64,000 bases of DNA, taken from contig OZ241359.1 in the NCBI GenBank assembly GCA_965199705.1, forward strand, positions 2,046,001-2,110,000, read 5' to 3'. Of the stretch, positions 26,655 through 35,113 are shown in pieces. A program made the translations under genes and the position numbers. Numbering within the stretch: the stretch's first letter is position 1; every line of letters begins with the position of its first letter. The DNA is from Azophilus sp965199705 (GTDB lineage: Bacteria; Pseudomonadota; Gammaproteobacteria; Pseudomonadales; Azotimanducaceae). The notes under the pieces were generated by a model. The model saw only the letters and a program-made list of their open reading frames with translations, was not told where the DNA came from and did no database searches.

Positions 26655-27245
26655 ATGCCTGCCCTGATCTACGTCCTGTGTTTCACCAGCGGCTTTGTCA
26701 TCATGTCCATGGAACTGCTGGGCGGGCGCGTGCTCGCCCCCTGGTTCGGCAGCAGCATCTACGTGTGGGGCAGCATCATCGCCGTATTCATGGCCAGCCT
26801 CGCTGCCGGCTATCTGGCTGGCGGCGCCTGGTCCCTGCGCTCGCCCAGCCTCAGGCGCTTCGGCCTCCTGTTCCTCGCCGGCGCTGCCCTGCTGTATCCG
26901 CTCGTGCACGCAGCCGAGCCCGCGATGGCCTGGATCTTCAGTGCAATCGAGGACCCGCGCTACGGTTCTCTGGCGGCGTCACTGCTGCTCTTTGTTTGCC
27001 CCACCGCCCTGCTCGGCATGATTTCGCCCTACGCGGTGCGCCTCCTGGTGCGCACCACGGTCGAATCGGGACAGGTCGCCGGTCGGCTTTACTGCGTCTC
27101 GACCGCCGGCAGCGCCCTCGGCACCCTGGGCACCAGCTTTTATCTGGTGCTCTGGTGGGAGGTCAACACCATCCTCGCCATCCTGACCGGGATCCTGGCA
27201 GGCATGGGCGCCATCGCGGTCGTTCTGGCCCGCAGATTCGATTGA
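26655..27245 (+). CDS. membrane half of a spermidine-synthase-like (fused-MFS type) system
   Basis: 196 residues, nearly all hydrophobic, with about six membrane spans starting at MPALIYVLCFTSGFVIM. The stretch ELLGGRVLAPWFGSSIYVWG is characteristic of the membrane domain that is fused to a spermidine-synthase-like domain in many bacteria. Here the synthase-like domain is a separate gene starting one base after this stop. The ATG at 26,655 is preferred to 26,598, which adds 19 polar residues. The family's function is not established; it is often annotated as spermidine synthase. Confidence 0.75.
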   Translation: MPALIYVLCFTSGFVIMSMELLGGRVLAPWFGSSIYVWGSIIAVFMASLAAGYLAGGAWSLRSPSLRRFGLLFLAGAALLYPLVHAAEPAMAWIFSAIEDPRYGSLAASLLLFVCPTALLGMISPYAVRLLVRTTVESGQVAGRLYCVSTAGSALGTLGTSFYLVLWWEVNTILAILTGILAGMGAIAVVLARRFD

Positions 27246-27246
27246 C

Positions 27247-28203
27247 ATGCGCCGCCTGGCCGCCCTCGGTTGCGTTGGCCTTGTCTTGTGCGCGCAAGCA
27301 GCCACAACGGATGCGCGGCGCCAGGAGCAAGCGCTTGAGAGGATGGTGTACGCGGCTTTCGGTGTTACGGACGCCGCAGCGGAGGTGCTGCACAGCGAAC
27401 GTTCGCTGTATCAGACGGTTCTGGTGTTGCGTGCCGGCAATCATCTGTGCATGCGCTTCGGCAATCGCCAGGGACGCAATCAGAGCTGCATCAACCCGGA
27501 CCATCCCGAAAGGCTGGTGAGCCGCTACGCCGGCATGATGCTGTCGGTTCTGCTGCTGAACCCGGAGCCGAAGCGGATGCTGGTGGTCGGCCTCGGCGGC
27601 GGCATTCTGCCGATGGCGCTGACCCGTCTGTTCCCGACGGCGCACATCGACGTAGCAGAGATAGATCCGGCGGTCGTGCGCGCAGCAGAGCGCTGGTTCA
27701 ACTACAGGCCCGGCAACCAGGTTCGCACCTGGACGCAGGACGCCCGCGTCTTCGGCAAGCGCCAGGCTCAGGACCCGACAGGCCAGCGCTATGATCTGAT
27801 TCTGCTGGATGCATTCAATGCCGACTACATTCCCGAACACTTGATGACGCGGGAGTACTTGCAGGAAACCCGGGCGCTGCTGACCAGCGACGGCGCGCTC
27901 GCGGCCAACACCTTCTCGGCCAGCGAGCTATACGATCACGAGTCGGCCACCTACTTCGACGTCTTTGGAGACTTTCTGACGCTGCGCCAGGCAAGGAGCG
28001 GCAATCGCATCATCCTGGCCAGCATGCAGCCATTGCCGAGCACGGAAACGATTCGAGCCAGAGCCCGGCAACTGCGCCCGGCGCTCACCCCCCTGGGCGT
28101 GAATCCAGTGCGCTACCGCCCGCGCCCGGACGACCGCTGGGACAGAAACGCGCGCCTGCTCACCGACCAGTACGCGCCGGCAAACCTGTTGCGCCGACGG
28201 TAA
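27247..28203 (+). CDS. exported spermidine-synthase-like protein
   Basis: 318 residues. A signal peptide is visible at residues 1-19 (MRRLAALGCVGLVLCAQA, probable cleavage after AQA), and the rest is a class I methyltransferase/aminopropyltransferase fold: VVGLGGGILPMAL near residue 117 and VAEIDPAVVRAA near residue 137. The catalytic-loop region reads LLDAFNADYIPEHLMT, unlike the DSSDP-type loop of true spermidine synthases, so aminopropyl transfer is doubtful. The gene follows the membrane-domain gene with one base between stop and start. Together they look like a split form of the fused membrane/spermidine-synthase-like protein, with the soluble part in the periplasm. Confidence 0.75.
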   Translation: MRRLAALGCVGLVLCAQAATTDARRQEQALERMVYAAFGVTDAAAEVLHSERSLYQTVLVLRAGNHLCMRFGNRQGRNQSCINPDHPERLVSRYAGMMLSVLLLNPEPKRMLVVGLGGGILPMALTRLFPTAHIDVAEIDPAVVRAAERWFNYRPGNQVRTWTQDARVFGKRQAQDPTGQRYDLILLDAFNADYIPEHLMTREYLQETRALLTSDGALAANTFSASELYDHESATYFDVFGDFLTLRQARSGNRIILASMQPLPSTETIRARARQLRPALTPLGVNPVRYRPRPDDRWDRNARLLTDQYAPANLLRRR

Positions 28204-28239
28204 GGATGAAACAACCCAGGCGCCTGCGCCGCAGATTCC

Positions 28240-28632
28240 TCAGCCCGGTTCCAGGGAGAGAGACGCCGAGTTCATGCAGAAGCGCAGGCCCGTGGGCCTC
28301 GGCCCATCCGGAAACACATGCCCAAGATGCGCATCGCAGGCAGCGCAAAGCACCTCGATGCGGCGCATGCCCAAACTCAGGTCATCGCGCGTCTGCACCA
28401 CGTCCTCGCTGATCGGCTGGTAGAAACTCGGCCACCCGGAACCGGAATCGTATTTGCTGGACGACTCAAACAATGCTGCATCGCAGCACTTGCAGCGATA
28501 GACACCGGGCGTCTTGGTGTCGCAGTAGGCGCCGCTGAAGGCCGGTTCCGTACCGGCCTCGCGGGTGATGTGAAACTCCGCTGGCGTCAGCTGCTGTCGC
28601 CACTCCGCTTCTGTTTTGGTGATCCTTGCCAT
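28240..28632 (-). CDS. msrB: peptide-methionine (R)-S-oxide reductase
   Basis: 130 residues. Two zinc-binding CxxC pairs (CKCC and CAAC) flank the core, with SGSGWPSFYQPI and HLGHVFPDG, and the catalytic Cys in RFCMNSASL near the C-terminus. It reduces methionine-R-sulfoxide in proteins. The ATG at 28,632 (MARITKTEAEW) is chosen over the longer reading to 28,716, which has no family character. It lies 53 bp from the divergent aminotransferase gene. Confidence 0.94.
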   Translation of the reverse strand: MARITKTEAEWRQQLTPAEFHITREAGTEPAFSGAYCDTKTPGVYRCKCCDAALFESSSKYDSGSGWPSFYQPISEDVVQTRDDLSLGMRRIEVLCAACDAHLGHVFPDGPRPTGLRFCMNSASLSLEPG

Positions 28633-28685
28633 AGCGAGTATGCTGCGCCTCCTTTGCTGCCGGGGCATGATAACCCGATCCGAGG

Positions 28686-29984
28686 ATGCCAGAAGCGATG
28701 CCAGAAACGCCGCCAACAGTCGGCGACGCCAATCCAGGCGCTGCGCCAGCCAGCAGGCAGACCGGAGAGTTCCGCGAAGTGCGCAAGTCGAGCAAGCTGG
28801 ATGACGTCTGCTACGACATCCGCGGGCCGGTGCTGGATGAAGCGCAGCGCCTGGAAGAGGACGGCCAGCGCATCATCAAGCTCAATATCGGCAATCCGGC
28901 CGCATTCGGGTTCGAGACGCCTGAAGAAATACTGCGCGATGTAATCCACAACCTGCCCCTCTCCCAAGGCTACAGCGATTCCCGGGGCCTGTACGCAGCG
29001 CGCAAGGCGGTGATGCAGTACACGCAGCAACTCGGCGTCCCTGGCGTGGAAATCGACGACATCCTGATCGGCAACGGGGTGTCCGAACTCTTGATGATGG
29101 CGCTCCAGGCGCTGCTTGAGATCGGCGATGAGGTGCTGATACCGGCGCCCGACTATCCGCTCTGGACAGCAGCCGTCAATCTCTGCGACGCCCGCCCCGT
29201 GCACTATCTCTGCGACGAGGCCAATGCCTGGGCGCCGGACCTGGCGGACCTGGAAAGCAAGGTATCGCCTCGCACCCGCGCCCTGGTCATCATCAATCCC
29301 AACAATCCCACCGGCGCCGTCTATGACCAGGCGACGCTTGAGGCGCTGATCGCCTTCGCCCGGCGCCACGACCTGATCATCCTGGCTGACGAAATCTACG
29401 ACAAGATCGTCTATGACGAGGCTCGTTACATCCCGGTTGCAACCCTGGCCGAGGACCTGCTGATCCTCACCTTCAGTGGCCTGTCGAAGGCCTATCGAGC
29501 AGCGGGTTTCCGCACCGGCTGGCTGGTGCTGAGCGGCGCCAAGGAACGTGCCCGGGATTACATGGCCGGCCTCAACATGCTCGCTTCCATGCGCTTGTGC
29601 GCCAATGTGCCGATGCAACACGCAGTACAGACCGCGCTTGGCGGCTATCAGTCCATCCAGGAATTGATCGCCCCCGGCGGCCGCTTGCATGCGCAGCGAG
29701 AGCTCGGCTGGACGCTCTTGAACGAGATCGAAGGCGTCACTTGCGTCAAGCCGCAGGGCGCCCTTTACTTCTTCCCCAAACTGGACACGGAGCGCTTCAA
29801 CATCCGGAATGATGAACGCTTCGCGCTCGACCTGCTGCGCCAGGAGCGTGTGCTCGTGGTGCAGGGCACCGGCTTCAACTGGCCGCATCCAGACCACTTT
29901 CGTATCGTCTTTCTGCCGCACGCCGAAGACCTGCGCGAAGCGATAGCGCGGCTGAAGCGCTTTCTGGAGCGTTATCGGCAGTAG
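28686..29984 (+). CDS. alaA: AlaA-type PLP-dependent aminotransferase
   Basis: 432 residues of fold-type I aminotransferases. The IKLNIGNPAAFGFETPEEI start of homology (near residue 64), INPNNPTGAVY, ADEIYDKIVYD and the Schiff-base lysine in SGLSKAYRAAGFRTGW are all present, as in glutamate-pyruvate aminotransferase AlaA. It makes alanine from pyruvate and glutamate. The first 30 residues are Pro/Ala-rich and variable, so the true start may be the second ATG (28,698). A small gene and an SDR follow in the same direction. Confidence 0.88.
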   Translation: MPEAMPETPPTVGDANPGAAPASRQTGEFREVRKSSKLDDVCYDIRGPVLDEAQRLEEDGQRIIKLNIGNPAAFGFETPEEILRDVIHNLPLSQGYSDSRGLYAARKAVMQYTQQLGVPGVEIDDILIGNGVSELLMMALQALLEIGDEVLIPAPDYPLWTAAVNLCDARPVHYLCDEANAWAPDLADLESKVSPRTRALVIINPNNPTGAVYDQATLEALIAFARRHDLIILADEIYDKIVYDEARYIPVATLAEDLLILTFSGLSKAYRAAGFRTGWLVLSGAKERARDYMAGLNMLASMRLCANVPMQHAVQTALGGYQSIQELIAPGGRLHAQRELGWTLLNEIEGVTCVKPQGALYFFPKLDTERFNIRNDERFALDLLRQERVLVVQGTGFNWPHPDHFRIVFLPHAEDLREAIARLKRFLERYRQ

Positions 29985-30013
29985 GCGACGGTTGTTGCGA
30001 TCAGGAAGACCCA

Positions 30014-30241
30014 ATGAACAAGCAGTCCGTCGCAGAGAAACTCAAGCAGTTCGGGACAACTCGTGGAAATGCGGATTGGGCCATGCTGGAAACCGAAACT
30101 GCGCGCCTCATCCAGAGCAATTCATTCGCGTTTCTGCGGAACAAGAAACGCGAAGAGCAAGTGCATCCAAAGTTCCTTGTAAACTTCCCCCTTCAGGTTT
30201 TCATTGCCTCTGGAGACGCAACGGCAGGAGTGACGGATTGA
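30014..30241 (+). CDS. hypothetical 75-residue protein
   Basis: A small frame begins at an ATG 6 bp after AGGAAG and ends in the TTGA overlap with the next gene, which argues that it is translated. The product (MNKQSVAEKLKQFGTT...) is hydrophilic, with a basic centre (RNKKREEQVHPKF), and no recognised domain, signal or membrane span. The C-terminal half may be frame-shifted residue of a longer protein, since it loses character after PKFLVNF. It lies 29 bp behind alaA. Function unknown. Confidence 0.45.
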   Translation: MNKQSVAEKLKQFGTTRGNADWAMLETETARLIQSNSFAFLRNKKREEQVHPKFLVNFPLQVFIASGDATAGVTD

Positions 30242-31029
30242 AGCCAACGGATTGGATCGACCTGACGGGCAAGACCGCCCATGTCACCGGCGCCGGCCAC
30301 GGCATTGGGGCCGCGATCGCCTATGCGCTGTCAGCGGCGGGCGCCAAGGTGGCGGTCAGCGACATTGATGGCGGTGCGGCGGCAGAGGTTGCTGAAACGA
30401 TTGGCGGGGTTGGCATGGCTTTGGACGTCAGCGACCGAGCGGCGGTGGATGCGGCCATGGCCGACTCCGTCGAGCGGCTGGGCGCCCTGGACATTCTGGT
30501 CAACAACGCGGGCGTTTACCAGGATTACGGCGGCCCCGTTCGGGAGATCACAGACGCGATGTGGCGCATACTCTGGTCGGTTAACGTCGATGGGGTCTTC
30601 TACTGCTGCCGGGCGGCGGCGCGGCTCATGATCGAGGCCGGGCGTGGCGGGCGCATCATCAACGTCGCCTCCACCCAGGCGGTCACCCCGGGTGTGGGCG
30701 TCACCTACGATGGCTCCAAGGCAGCGGTGGCGCAGATCACCAAGGCGTTGGCGTTGGAACTGGCGCCCCATCACATCAACGTCAATGCCTTGGCGCCCGG
30801 CCCCACTTGGGTGCGGGAGGGCGAGCCGCCACCCATCGACGGCCACCCGCCACCGCCGACCGGCGATCCGCTGGCAGACACTGTGGCCGATCGCATCGCC
30901 CGGCTGCCGCTCGGCCATTGGGGTGACCCGCTGGAGCAGGGCAAGGCGGCGGTGTTTCTGGCATCTTCCATGAGCAATTTCGTCACGGGCATCTACTTGC
31001 CGGTGGACGGCGGTTGGCTGACGTTGTGA
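30238..31029 (+). CDS. SDR-family oxidoreductase
   Basis: 263 residues with TGAGHGIG near residue 16, NNAG near residue 88 and the catalytic YDGSK near residue 158, all intact; the C-terminus PVDGGWLTL is typical of classical SDRs. The start is TTG at 30,238, overlapping the previous stop (TTGA) and placed 7 bp after AGGAG. A Pro-rich insertion (GEPPPIDGHPPPPTGD, about residues 196-212) replaces the usual substrate loop. Substrate not deducible; the cofactor Asp after the second strand (VSDIDG) suggests NAD. Confidence 0.85.
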   Translation: MKPTDWIDLTGKTAHVTGAGHGIGAAIAYALSAAGAKVAVSDIDGGAAAEVAETIGGVGMALDVSDRAAVDAAMADSVERLGALDILVNNAGVYQDYGGPVREITDAMWRILWSVNVDGVFYCCRAAARLMIEAGRGGRIINVASTQAVTPGVGVTYDGSKAAVAQITKALALELAPHHINVNALAPGPTWVREGEPPPIDGHPPPPTGDPLADTVADRIARLPLGHWGDPLEQGKAAVFLASSMSNFVTGIYLPVDGGWLTL

Positions 31030-31075
31030 GGCTGCGGGCGTTGTCAGTACCGCAGCAGGAATCCCCAAAAACGCC

Positions 31076-31095
31076 GGTGCAATATCCGGGCTCAA
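31076..31095. repeat. degenerate terminus of the MITE-like element
   Basis: GGTGCAATATCCGGG followed by CTCAA matches the right terminus of the 250-bp element (GGTGCAATATCCGGG then TTAA). It overlaps the last codon and stop of the SprT-like gene. No partner end is visible within 300 bp. Confidence 0.4.
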
Positions 31096-31775
31096 TCCTC
31101 CGCAACACCGGATTCAATGTTCTGCCGTCGCCAACGAACGGCCCCGTTGCAGTGCGGACAATGGGCCTGGCCAGCGACGCGGCGGCTCAGTCGCTGGCGA
31201 AACCAGCGCTTCCCGCAGCCGCATTCGCCAACCCATTTGGCCGGGGTGTGGCGTTCTGTATGCGTGCGTGCGCCGCTGCATCCGATTTCACGGGCCTTGG
31301 CCACCCAGACCGGGTCGTGGTTGTGCGCCTTGCCGACGATGGCGTGGGCGATTTCATGTAATATCGTATCCGTGATCTCTGCCCGGCTGGCGGCAAGGCA
31401 GAAGCTCACGGAGAGGTCGATGCGGCGCTCGCCATACTTGCAGGCCCCGGCGCGTGAGGGGGCGAGGTCGAAGCCAAAATCCCAGTCATTTGCCAGGCCG
31501 CTGTTGGCTTTGTGTCGCTTGATCAGGTTGTGGGCGAGCGTTTCCACATCCGCCAGCGTGCAGCCACCGCACCTCCCACGCTCTACCAATTGCAGCAGGT
31601 TGTAGGGCACGTCCCAGTGTCCCTGGCCGGTATGGACCAATGCGTATCGCCGCTTCAACTCCGCGACGGCGCCGTCGATCCGTTTCCCGTCGTGTGTAAA
31701 GCGAACCTTGCTGCCCACGGGATACTTGGCGCCGGGGAAGCTTGCAGTGATCAGGGCCTGAGAGCGGCGGGTCAT
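31092..31775 (-). CDS. SprT-like zinc metalloprotease family protein
   Basis: 227 residues. The HEIAH zinc/catalytic motif lies in DTILHEIAHAIVGKAHNHDPVW in the C-terminal half, followed by two short zinc-ribbon-like pairs (CGCGKRW and CPHC). An N-terminal part of about 55 residues (KYPVGSKVRFTHDG...) resembles a small beta-barrel of unknown role. The SprT/SPRTN fold includes eukaryotic DNA-protein-crosslink proteases; the bacterial members are poorly studied. The ATG at 31,775 has AGGA 8 bp upstream; earlier ATGs (31,784 and 31,805) are less well placed. Confidence 0.7.
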   Translation of the reverse strand: MTRRSQALITASFPGAKYPVGSKVRFTHDGKRIDGAVAELKRRYALVHTGQGHWDVPYNLLQLVERGRCGGCTLADVETLAHNLIKRHKANSGLANDWDFGFDLAPSRAGACKYGERRIDLSVSFCLAASRAEITDTILHEIAHAIVGKAHNHDPVWVAKAREIGCSGARTHTERHTPAKWVGECGCGKRWFRQRLSRRVAGQAHCPHCNGAVRWRRQNIESGVAED

Positions 31776-31904
31776 TGGGGACATCCTGCTATCGTATTCG
31801 CGCATGTTGCCCGAGTGGGTGGTGTTCTTCGCGACTCTGCCTGCCCGTGCAACGATTCTCATCTCGGCGATTCGGGGGTATTGGGGTGTGATCGCCGGGG
31901 GACG

Positions 31905-33011
31905 TCACTCGCCCATGCGCGCCAGCAACGAAGCGCCGTCCTCACACTCGATGATCCACTCTCCCACCCCGGCCAGACGCTCCGGGTCGGAAACGCCCTC
32001 CAGCAAAACACCAAAACGCTCCGCCGTATCGCCGCCAAAGCGCAGCGCAACCATACGCTCAAGCAGAGCGCGCTCCCGAGCCAATGCGATCTCCTCGCCT
32101 TCAGCCTTGCCTCGCGCTTCGCCCCGTGCTTCGCCTCGCGCCTCTACCTGCCGCTCCCAACGCGCTATACGCTCCTCAAAATCAATCGGCTGGCGCACCA
32201 CTTCCGCCGCAGACTCCCGGATCCTGATCAGTTTCATACGCCACTCCTGTGCGTCCTTGATATCCGCATTCCCAATCCATGCCTCCAGCTTGCGCATCAG
32301 CACGTCCAGAAGACTGCCATCCTCCGCCTCGGAAAGCCACTCATAACAGCGCTTCACCAGCCGGGGCATGTCTTTCGGACCCTTCAGACCCTCGATCCAC
32401 GCCAGCAAGGTCGCCGCATTGTCTTCCAGCAGGTCCTCTCCCAACAACGCCTGTTGATCGACCAGAATATAGCCGTCTCCCACCAGTTCCATCGGCGCCA
32501 CATGCACACCCGCCGGCCCCGACTCCACCGGTTCCATCACCGTTTCCATCCCAGAGCCCTTCAGGGCCGAAAGGCGCAGCGGCGCCCGCCATGGCGTGGA
32601 GCCGTTGTAGAGCACAATCGGCAACACCGGCGGTATTGGATTGCTGGCGCTGAACGGCTTCTCCTTGTGCAGAGCCAGATACAGCAAGCTGGCGTAGTTC
32701 TGCACCCGTGCGGCCATGATCCATTCCGGTCGAGACTGGAACTCCAGCATCACCAGGATGTGCAGCCAGTGCGGTTCTTCGGCCTCGTCGTCGGGTAATG
32801 CAGGTTGCAAGCCGACCCGCCAGACCATGTCGCCGAAGCGGCGTTCCAGATTGTCGGTCAGATATTCACTGGAAAGGCGTTGCAAGGTATCCAGGCGCAG
32901 GCGACGCAGCATGGGCAACCGGTCTCCGACCAGTTGTTCGAGCAGAAGCAGCTGGTCGCGCATCATGCGCGTGTGGGTGAAGGCGGCCTTGTAGGTAGCA
33001 TCGTGCTGCAT
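31905..33011 (-). CDS. Rpn-family recombination-promoting nuclease / putative transposase
   Basis: 368 residues. HDATYKAAFTHTRMMRDQLL opens the protein, followed by FGDMVWRV and VMLEFQS, which supply the Asp and ExQ of the PD-(D/E)XK nuclease fold used by Rpn proteins. In E. coli, RpnA is a DNA endonuclease that promotes recA-independent recombination. Towards the C-terminus there is an imperfect repeat of EARG (EARGEARGEARGKAEGEE), likely a charged helix. The ATG at 33,011 gives the family start. Many genomes carry several copies; no inverted repeats flank this one. Confidence 0.75.
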   Translation of the reverse strand: MQHDATYKAAFTHTRMMRDQLLLLEQLVGDRLPMLRRLRLDTLQRLSSEYLTDNLERRFGDMVWRVGLQPALPDDEAEEPHWLHILVMLEFQSRPEWIMAARVQNYASLLYLALHKEKPFSASNPIPPVLPIVLYNGSTPWRAPLRLSALKGSGMETVMEPVESGPAGVHVAPMELVGDGYILVDQQALLGEDLLEDNAATLLAWIEGLKGPKDMPRLVKRCYEWLSEAEDGSLLDVLMRKLEAWIGNADIKDAQEWRMKLIRIRESAAEVVRQPIDFEERIARWERQVEARGEARGEARGKAEGEEIALARERALLERMVALRFGGDTAERFGVLLEGVSDPERLAGVGEWIIECEDGASLLARMGE

Positions 33012-33297
33012 GCCGACCAGTGTGCACGGCTGAAGGGGCCCCGTATGTGCGCCAGAACCGCCAATTCGTGTGCGACAAGGCTTCAATTCGTGAGAGGATC
33101 AACGAAATCCTGCACAACGACACCGAATGGGCCAGGTTCATCAACGAGATATTCCATCACACGCTGCGCCTGCTCGAAGCGCCGTGCCAAGTGGTCAATC
33201 CCTGACCCGGACCAGCGGACCGCGCCGCGTTCGCCTCAGTGCGCAAACCCGGTTGAACGCCTGATATCCAGTTGGTCGCAGCCAGCCGATTTCAGGG

Positions 33298-34392
33298 TCA
33301 GGCGTGAACCCGGCCGAGCTGGCCAACCACCACATCAGCGAGCGCGAGGCTCGCTGTCAGGCCAGGTGATTCAATTCCGAGCAGGTTTATCAGGCCGGGA
33401 ACGCCGTGTTGCGCCGGGCCGTCGATGCGAAAGTCTGCCGCCGGCTCGCCCGGACCACTGATCTTCGGACGAATACCAGTGTAGCCTGGATGCAGGCGAG
33501 CCGAATCCAGGGCTGGATAGTAGCGCCGTATCGCGGCCTCGAACGCAGGCCGCGACCGCTCATCGAAGGCATAGTCGATCGCGTCCGTCCAGCACACATC
33601 CGGCCCGAATCTGACCTGGCCGGCCATGTCCAGCGTCACGTGCACGCCAAGGCCACCCGACTCTGCGACCGGATACACCAGATGCCGGAAGGGCGAGCGG
33701 CCAGCGTAGGCATAGTAGTGGCCCTTGGCGTATCTCGGCCTGGGCGTCGCCGGCGCCAGCATCCGGGCGAGGTCGGGCGCCTTCAGCCCGGCGCTGTTGA
33801 CCACAAGATCGGATTCCAGTTCGTAATCCGACATGATCAGGCGGCACCCCTTTCCGGCGCGCACGAGCGCCAGTACTTCGCAATTGAGCGCCAATGCACC
33901 ACCGGCGGCCTCCATGTCACCCAGCAGGCTCAGCATGAACGCATGGCAATCAATGATCCCGGTAGCCGGCGAAAAGAGCGCGCCCAGGGCGCGCACTTCC
34001 GGCTCTTCCTCGGCAAGCCTGGCGCCGTCCCACCAGTGCAATCGCCCGGCGCCGTTGCGCTCGGCAGCGGCAGCATAGCGCGCCAGCACTGGCAGCTGGT
34101 CTTCGGCCGTCGCAACGATTACCTTGCCGCAGCGCCGGCAGGGCAGAGACCGGCCAGCACAATAGGCATAGAGGGCATCCCGCCCGGCCACGCACAGCCG
34201 CGCCTTCCATGAGCCTTGCGGGTAGTAGATGCCAGCGTGGATGACTTCGGAATTGCGGGAACTGGTTTCGGCGCCAATAACCGGCCCGCGTTCAAGCAGC
34301 AGCACCTCGCGTCCGCTCATCGCCAGGGCGCGGCCAACGGCAAGGCCGATCACGCCGCCGCCGATCACGGCTGCCGCGACCCGGTCGGTCAC
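33298..34392 (-). CDS. FAD-dependent oxidoreductase, L-2-hydroxyglutarate oxidase (LhgO)-like
   Basis: 364 residues of the DAO family. GGGVIGLAVGRALA binds FAD at the N-terminus, and SSRNSEVIHAGIYYP near residue 45 is the signature of the LhgO/L2HGDH group. The end carries GPGEPAADFRIDG. It probably oxidises L-2-hydroxyglutarate or a similar 2-hydroxy acid to the 2-oxo acid. The gene overlaps the stop of the GGCT-like gene by four bases (ATGA), so three genes from tusA onward form one operon. Malate:quinone-type substrates cannot be excluded. Confidence 0.85.
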   Translation of the reverse strand: MTDRVAAAVIGGGVIGLAVGRALAMSGREVLLLERGPVIGAETSSRNSEVIHAGIYYPQGSWKARLCVAGRDALYAYCAGRSLPCRRCGKVIVATAEDQLPVLARYAAAAERNGAGRLHWWDGARLAEEEPEVRALGALFSPATGIIDCHAFMLSLLGDMEAAGGALALNCEVLALVRAGKGCRLIMSDYELESDLVVNSAGLKAPDLARMLAPATPRPRYAKGHYYAYAGRSPFRHLVYPVAESGGLGVHVTLDMAGQVRFGPDVCWTDAIDYAFDERSRPAFEAAIRRYYPALDSARLHPGYTGIRPKISGPGEPAADFRIDGPAQHGVPGLINLLGIESPGLTASLALADVVVGQLGRVHA

Positions 34393-34856
34393 GCAGGCGG
34401 CGCCACCGGCCAGGCGGCCAGACGGGAGAAGTAATCAGCGCTCAGCCAGGGCCGACCGGCCAGCAAGTGCTGCAAGTACTCGGCAGGTGGTTTCAGGCCC
34501 GGGCGGCGGACGGCCAGGTTGGCGAAGTAGGTCCAGGCGACGACGGGCCGACCATCCGCCTCCGCCAGAACAGCATCCCGGCCATAGTTCCAGGGCGCCC
34601 GCTCAAATGGGTCCATTGCCCGGATGTCGTCTGCGTCCAGCAATCGATAGAGCACACCTTCCACGATGCTGCCCGGCGCCCGACAGATATTGGCGTGGCC
34701 GGCTCCGGGGTGATGCCGCGCTTGCTTGTCAAAGACCAGCCGCATGTCAGCAAGTCGCGCACCCCTGGCTTCGAGAAACTCGACGCCGCGCTCTCTCATG
34801 CGGGCGGGATTCATGTTGCTGCCATAGGCAAAGTAGTGTTTGACCCTCAACCTCAA
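34389..34856 (-). CDS. gamma-glutamylcyclotransferase-like protein
   Basis: 155 residues with the GGCT signature YFAYGSNMNPARM at the N-terminus, the LVFDK strand, and a Glu in the VEGVLYRL stretch that corresponds to the usual catalytic region. It may cleave gamma-glutamyl amino acids or peptides to 5-oxoproline. The start is TTG at 34,856, overlapping the tusA stop (TTGA), so its translation depends on tusA. It sits between tusA and the LhgO-like gene. Confidence 0.85.
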   Translation of the reverse strand: MRLRVKHYFAYGSNMNPARMRERGVEFLEARGARLADMRLVFDKQARHHPGAGHANICRAPGSIVEGVLYRLLDADDIRAMDPFERAPWNYGRDAVLAEADGRPVVAWTYFANLAVRRPGLKPPAEYLQHLLAGRPWLSADYFSRLAAWPVAPPA

Positions 34857-35098
34857 CCGCCCTTCCGAATCCAGTATTCGTAGTTGGCGCCGACACGCCT
34901 TTGCGCCAGCATCGCGTGCTCCAGAAAGCGGCAGAAATTGGCGAAGTCCCGGGCTGTGGAGGGATCATCGGCAAGCACATGCACCACCTCGCCCACCGCC
35001 ATTTCGCGCACCCGATTGCGCAGGATCATCAGCGGCTCCGGGCACACCAGGCCGAGCGTGTCCAGCTGACAATCGTGGGCAATCTGTGAATCGGTCAA
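34853..35098 (-). CDS. tusA: sulfur-carrier protein TusA
   Basis: 81 residues, the same length as E. coli TusA. It has the sulfur-accepting Cys in LDTLGLVCPEPLM (CPxP), then VLADDPSTARDFANFC, and ends YWIRKGG. TusA passes persulfide sulfur from IscS to the tRNA 2-thiolation relay, or in other bacteria to sulfur oxidation. The start is TTG at 35,098 with no clear ribosome site. A 250-bp MITE-like element ends only 15 bp upstream, so the native promoter and ribosome site may have been displaced, or supplied, by the element. Confidence 0.88.
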   Translation of the reverse strand: MTDSQIAHDCQLDTLGLVCPEPLMILRNRVREMAVGEVVHVLADDPSTARDFANFCRFLEHAMLAQRRVGANYEYWIRKGG

Positions 35099-35113
35099 GG
35101 AACTTGCGGGCGC

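Noticed and set aside
28587..30014. 475-codon minus-strand frame
   Set aside because: Opposite strand of the AlaA-type aminotransferase; no motifs, and it would overlap msrB.
33012..33297. Small frame of about 61 codons between the Rpn and LhgO-like genes
   Set aside because: GTG start without a ribosome site and no recognisable sequence; probably intergenic.
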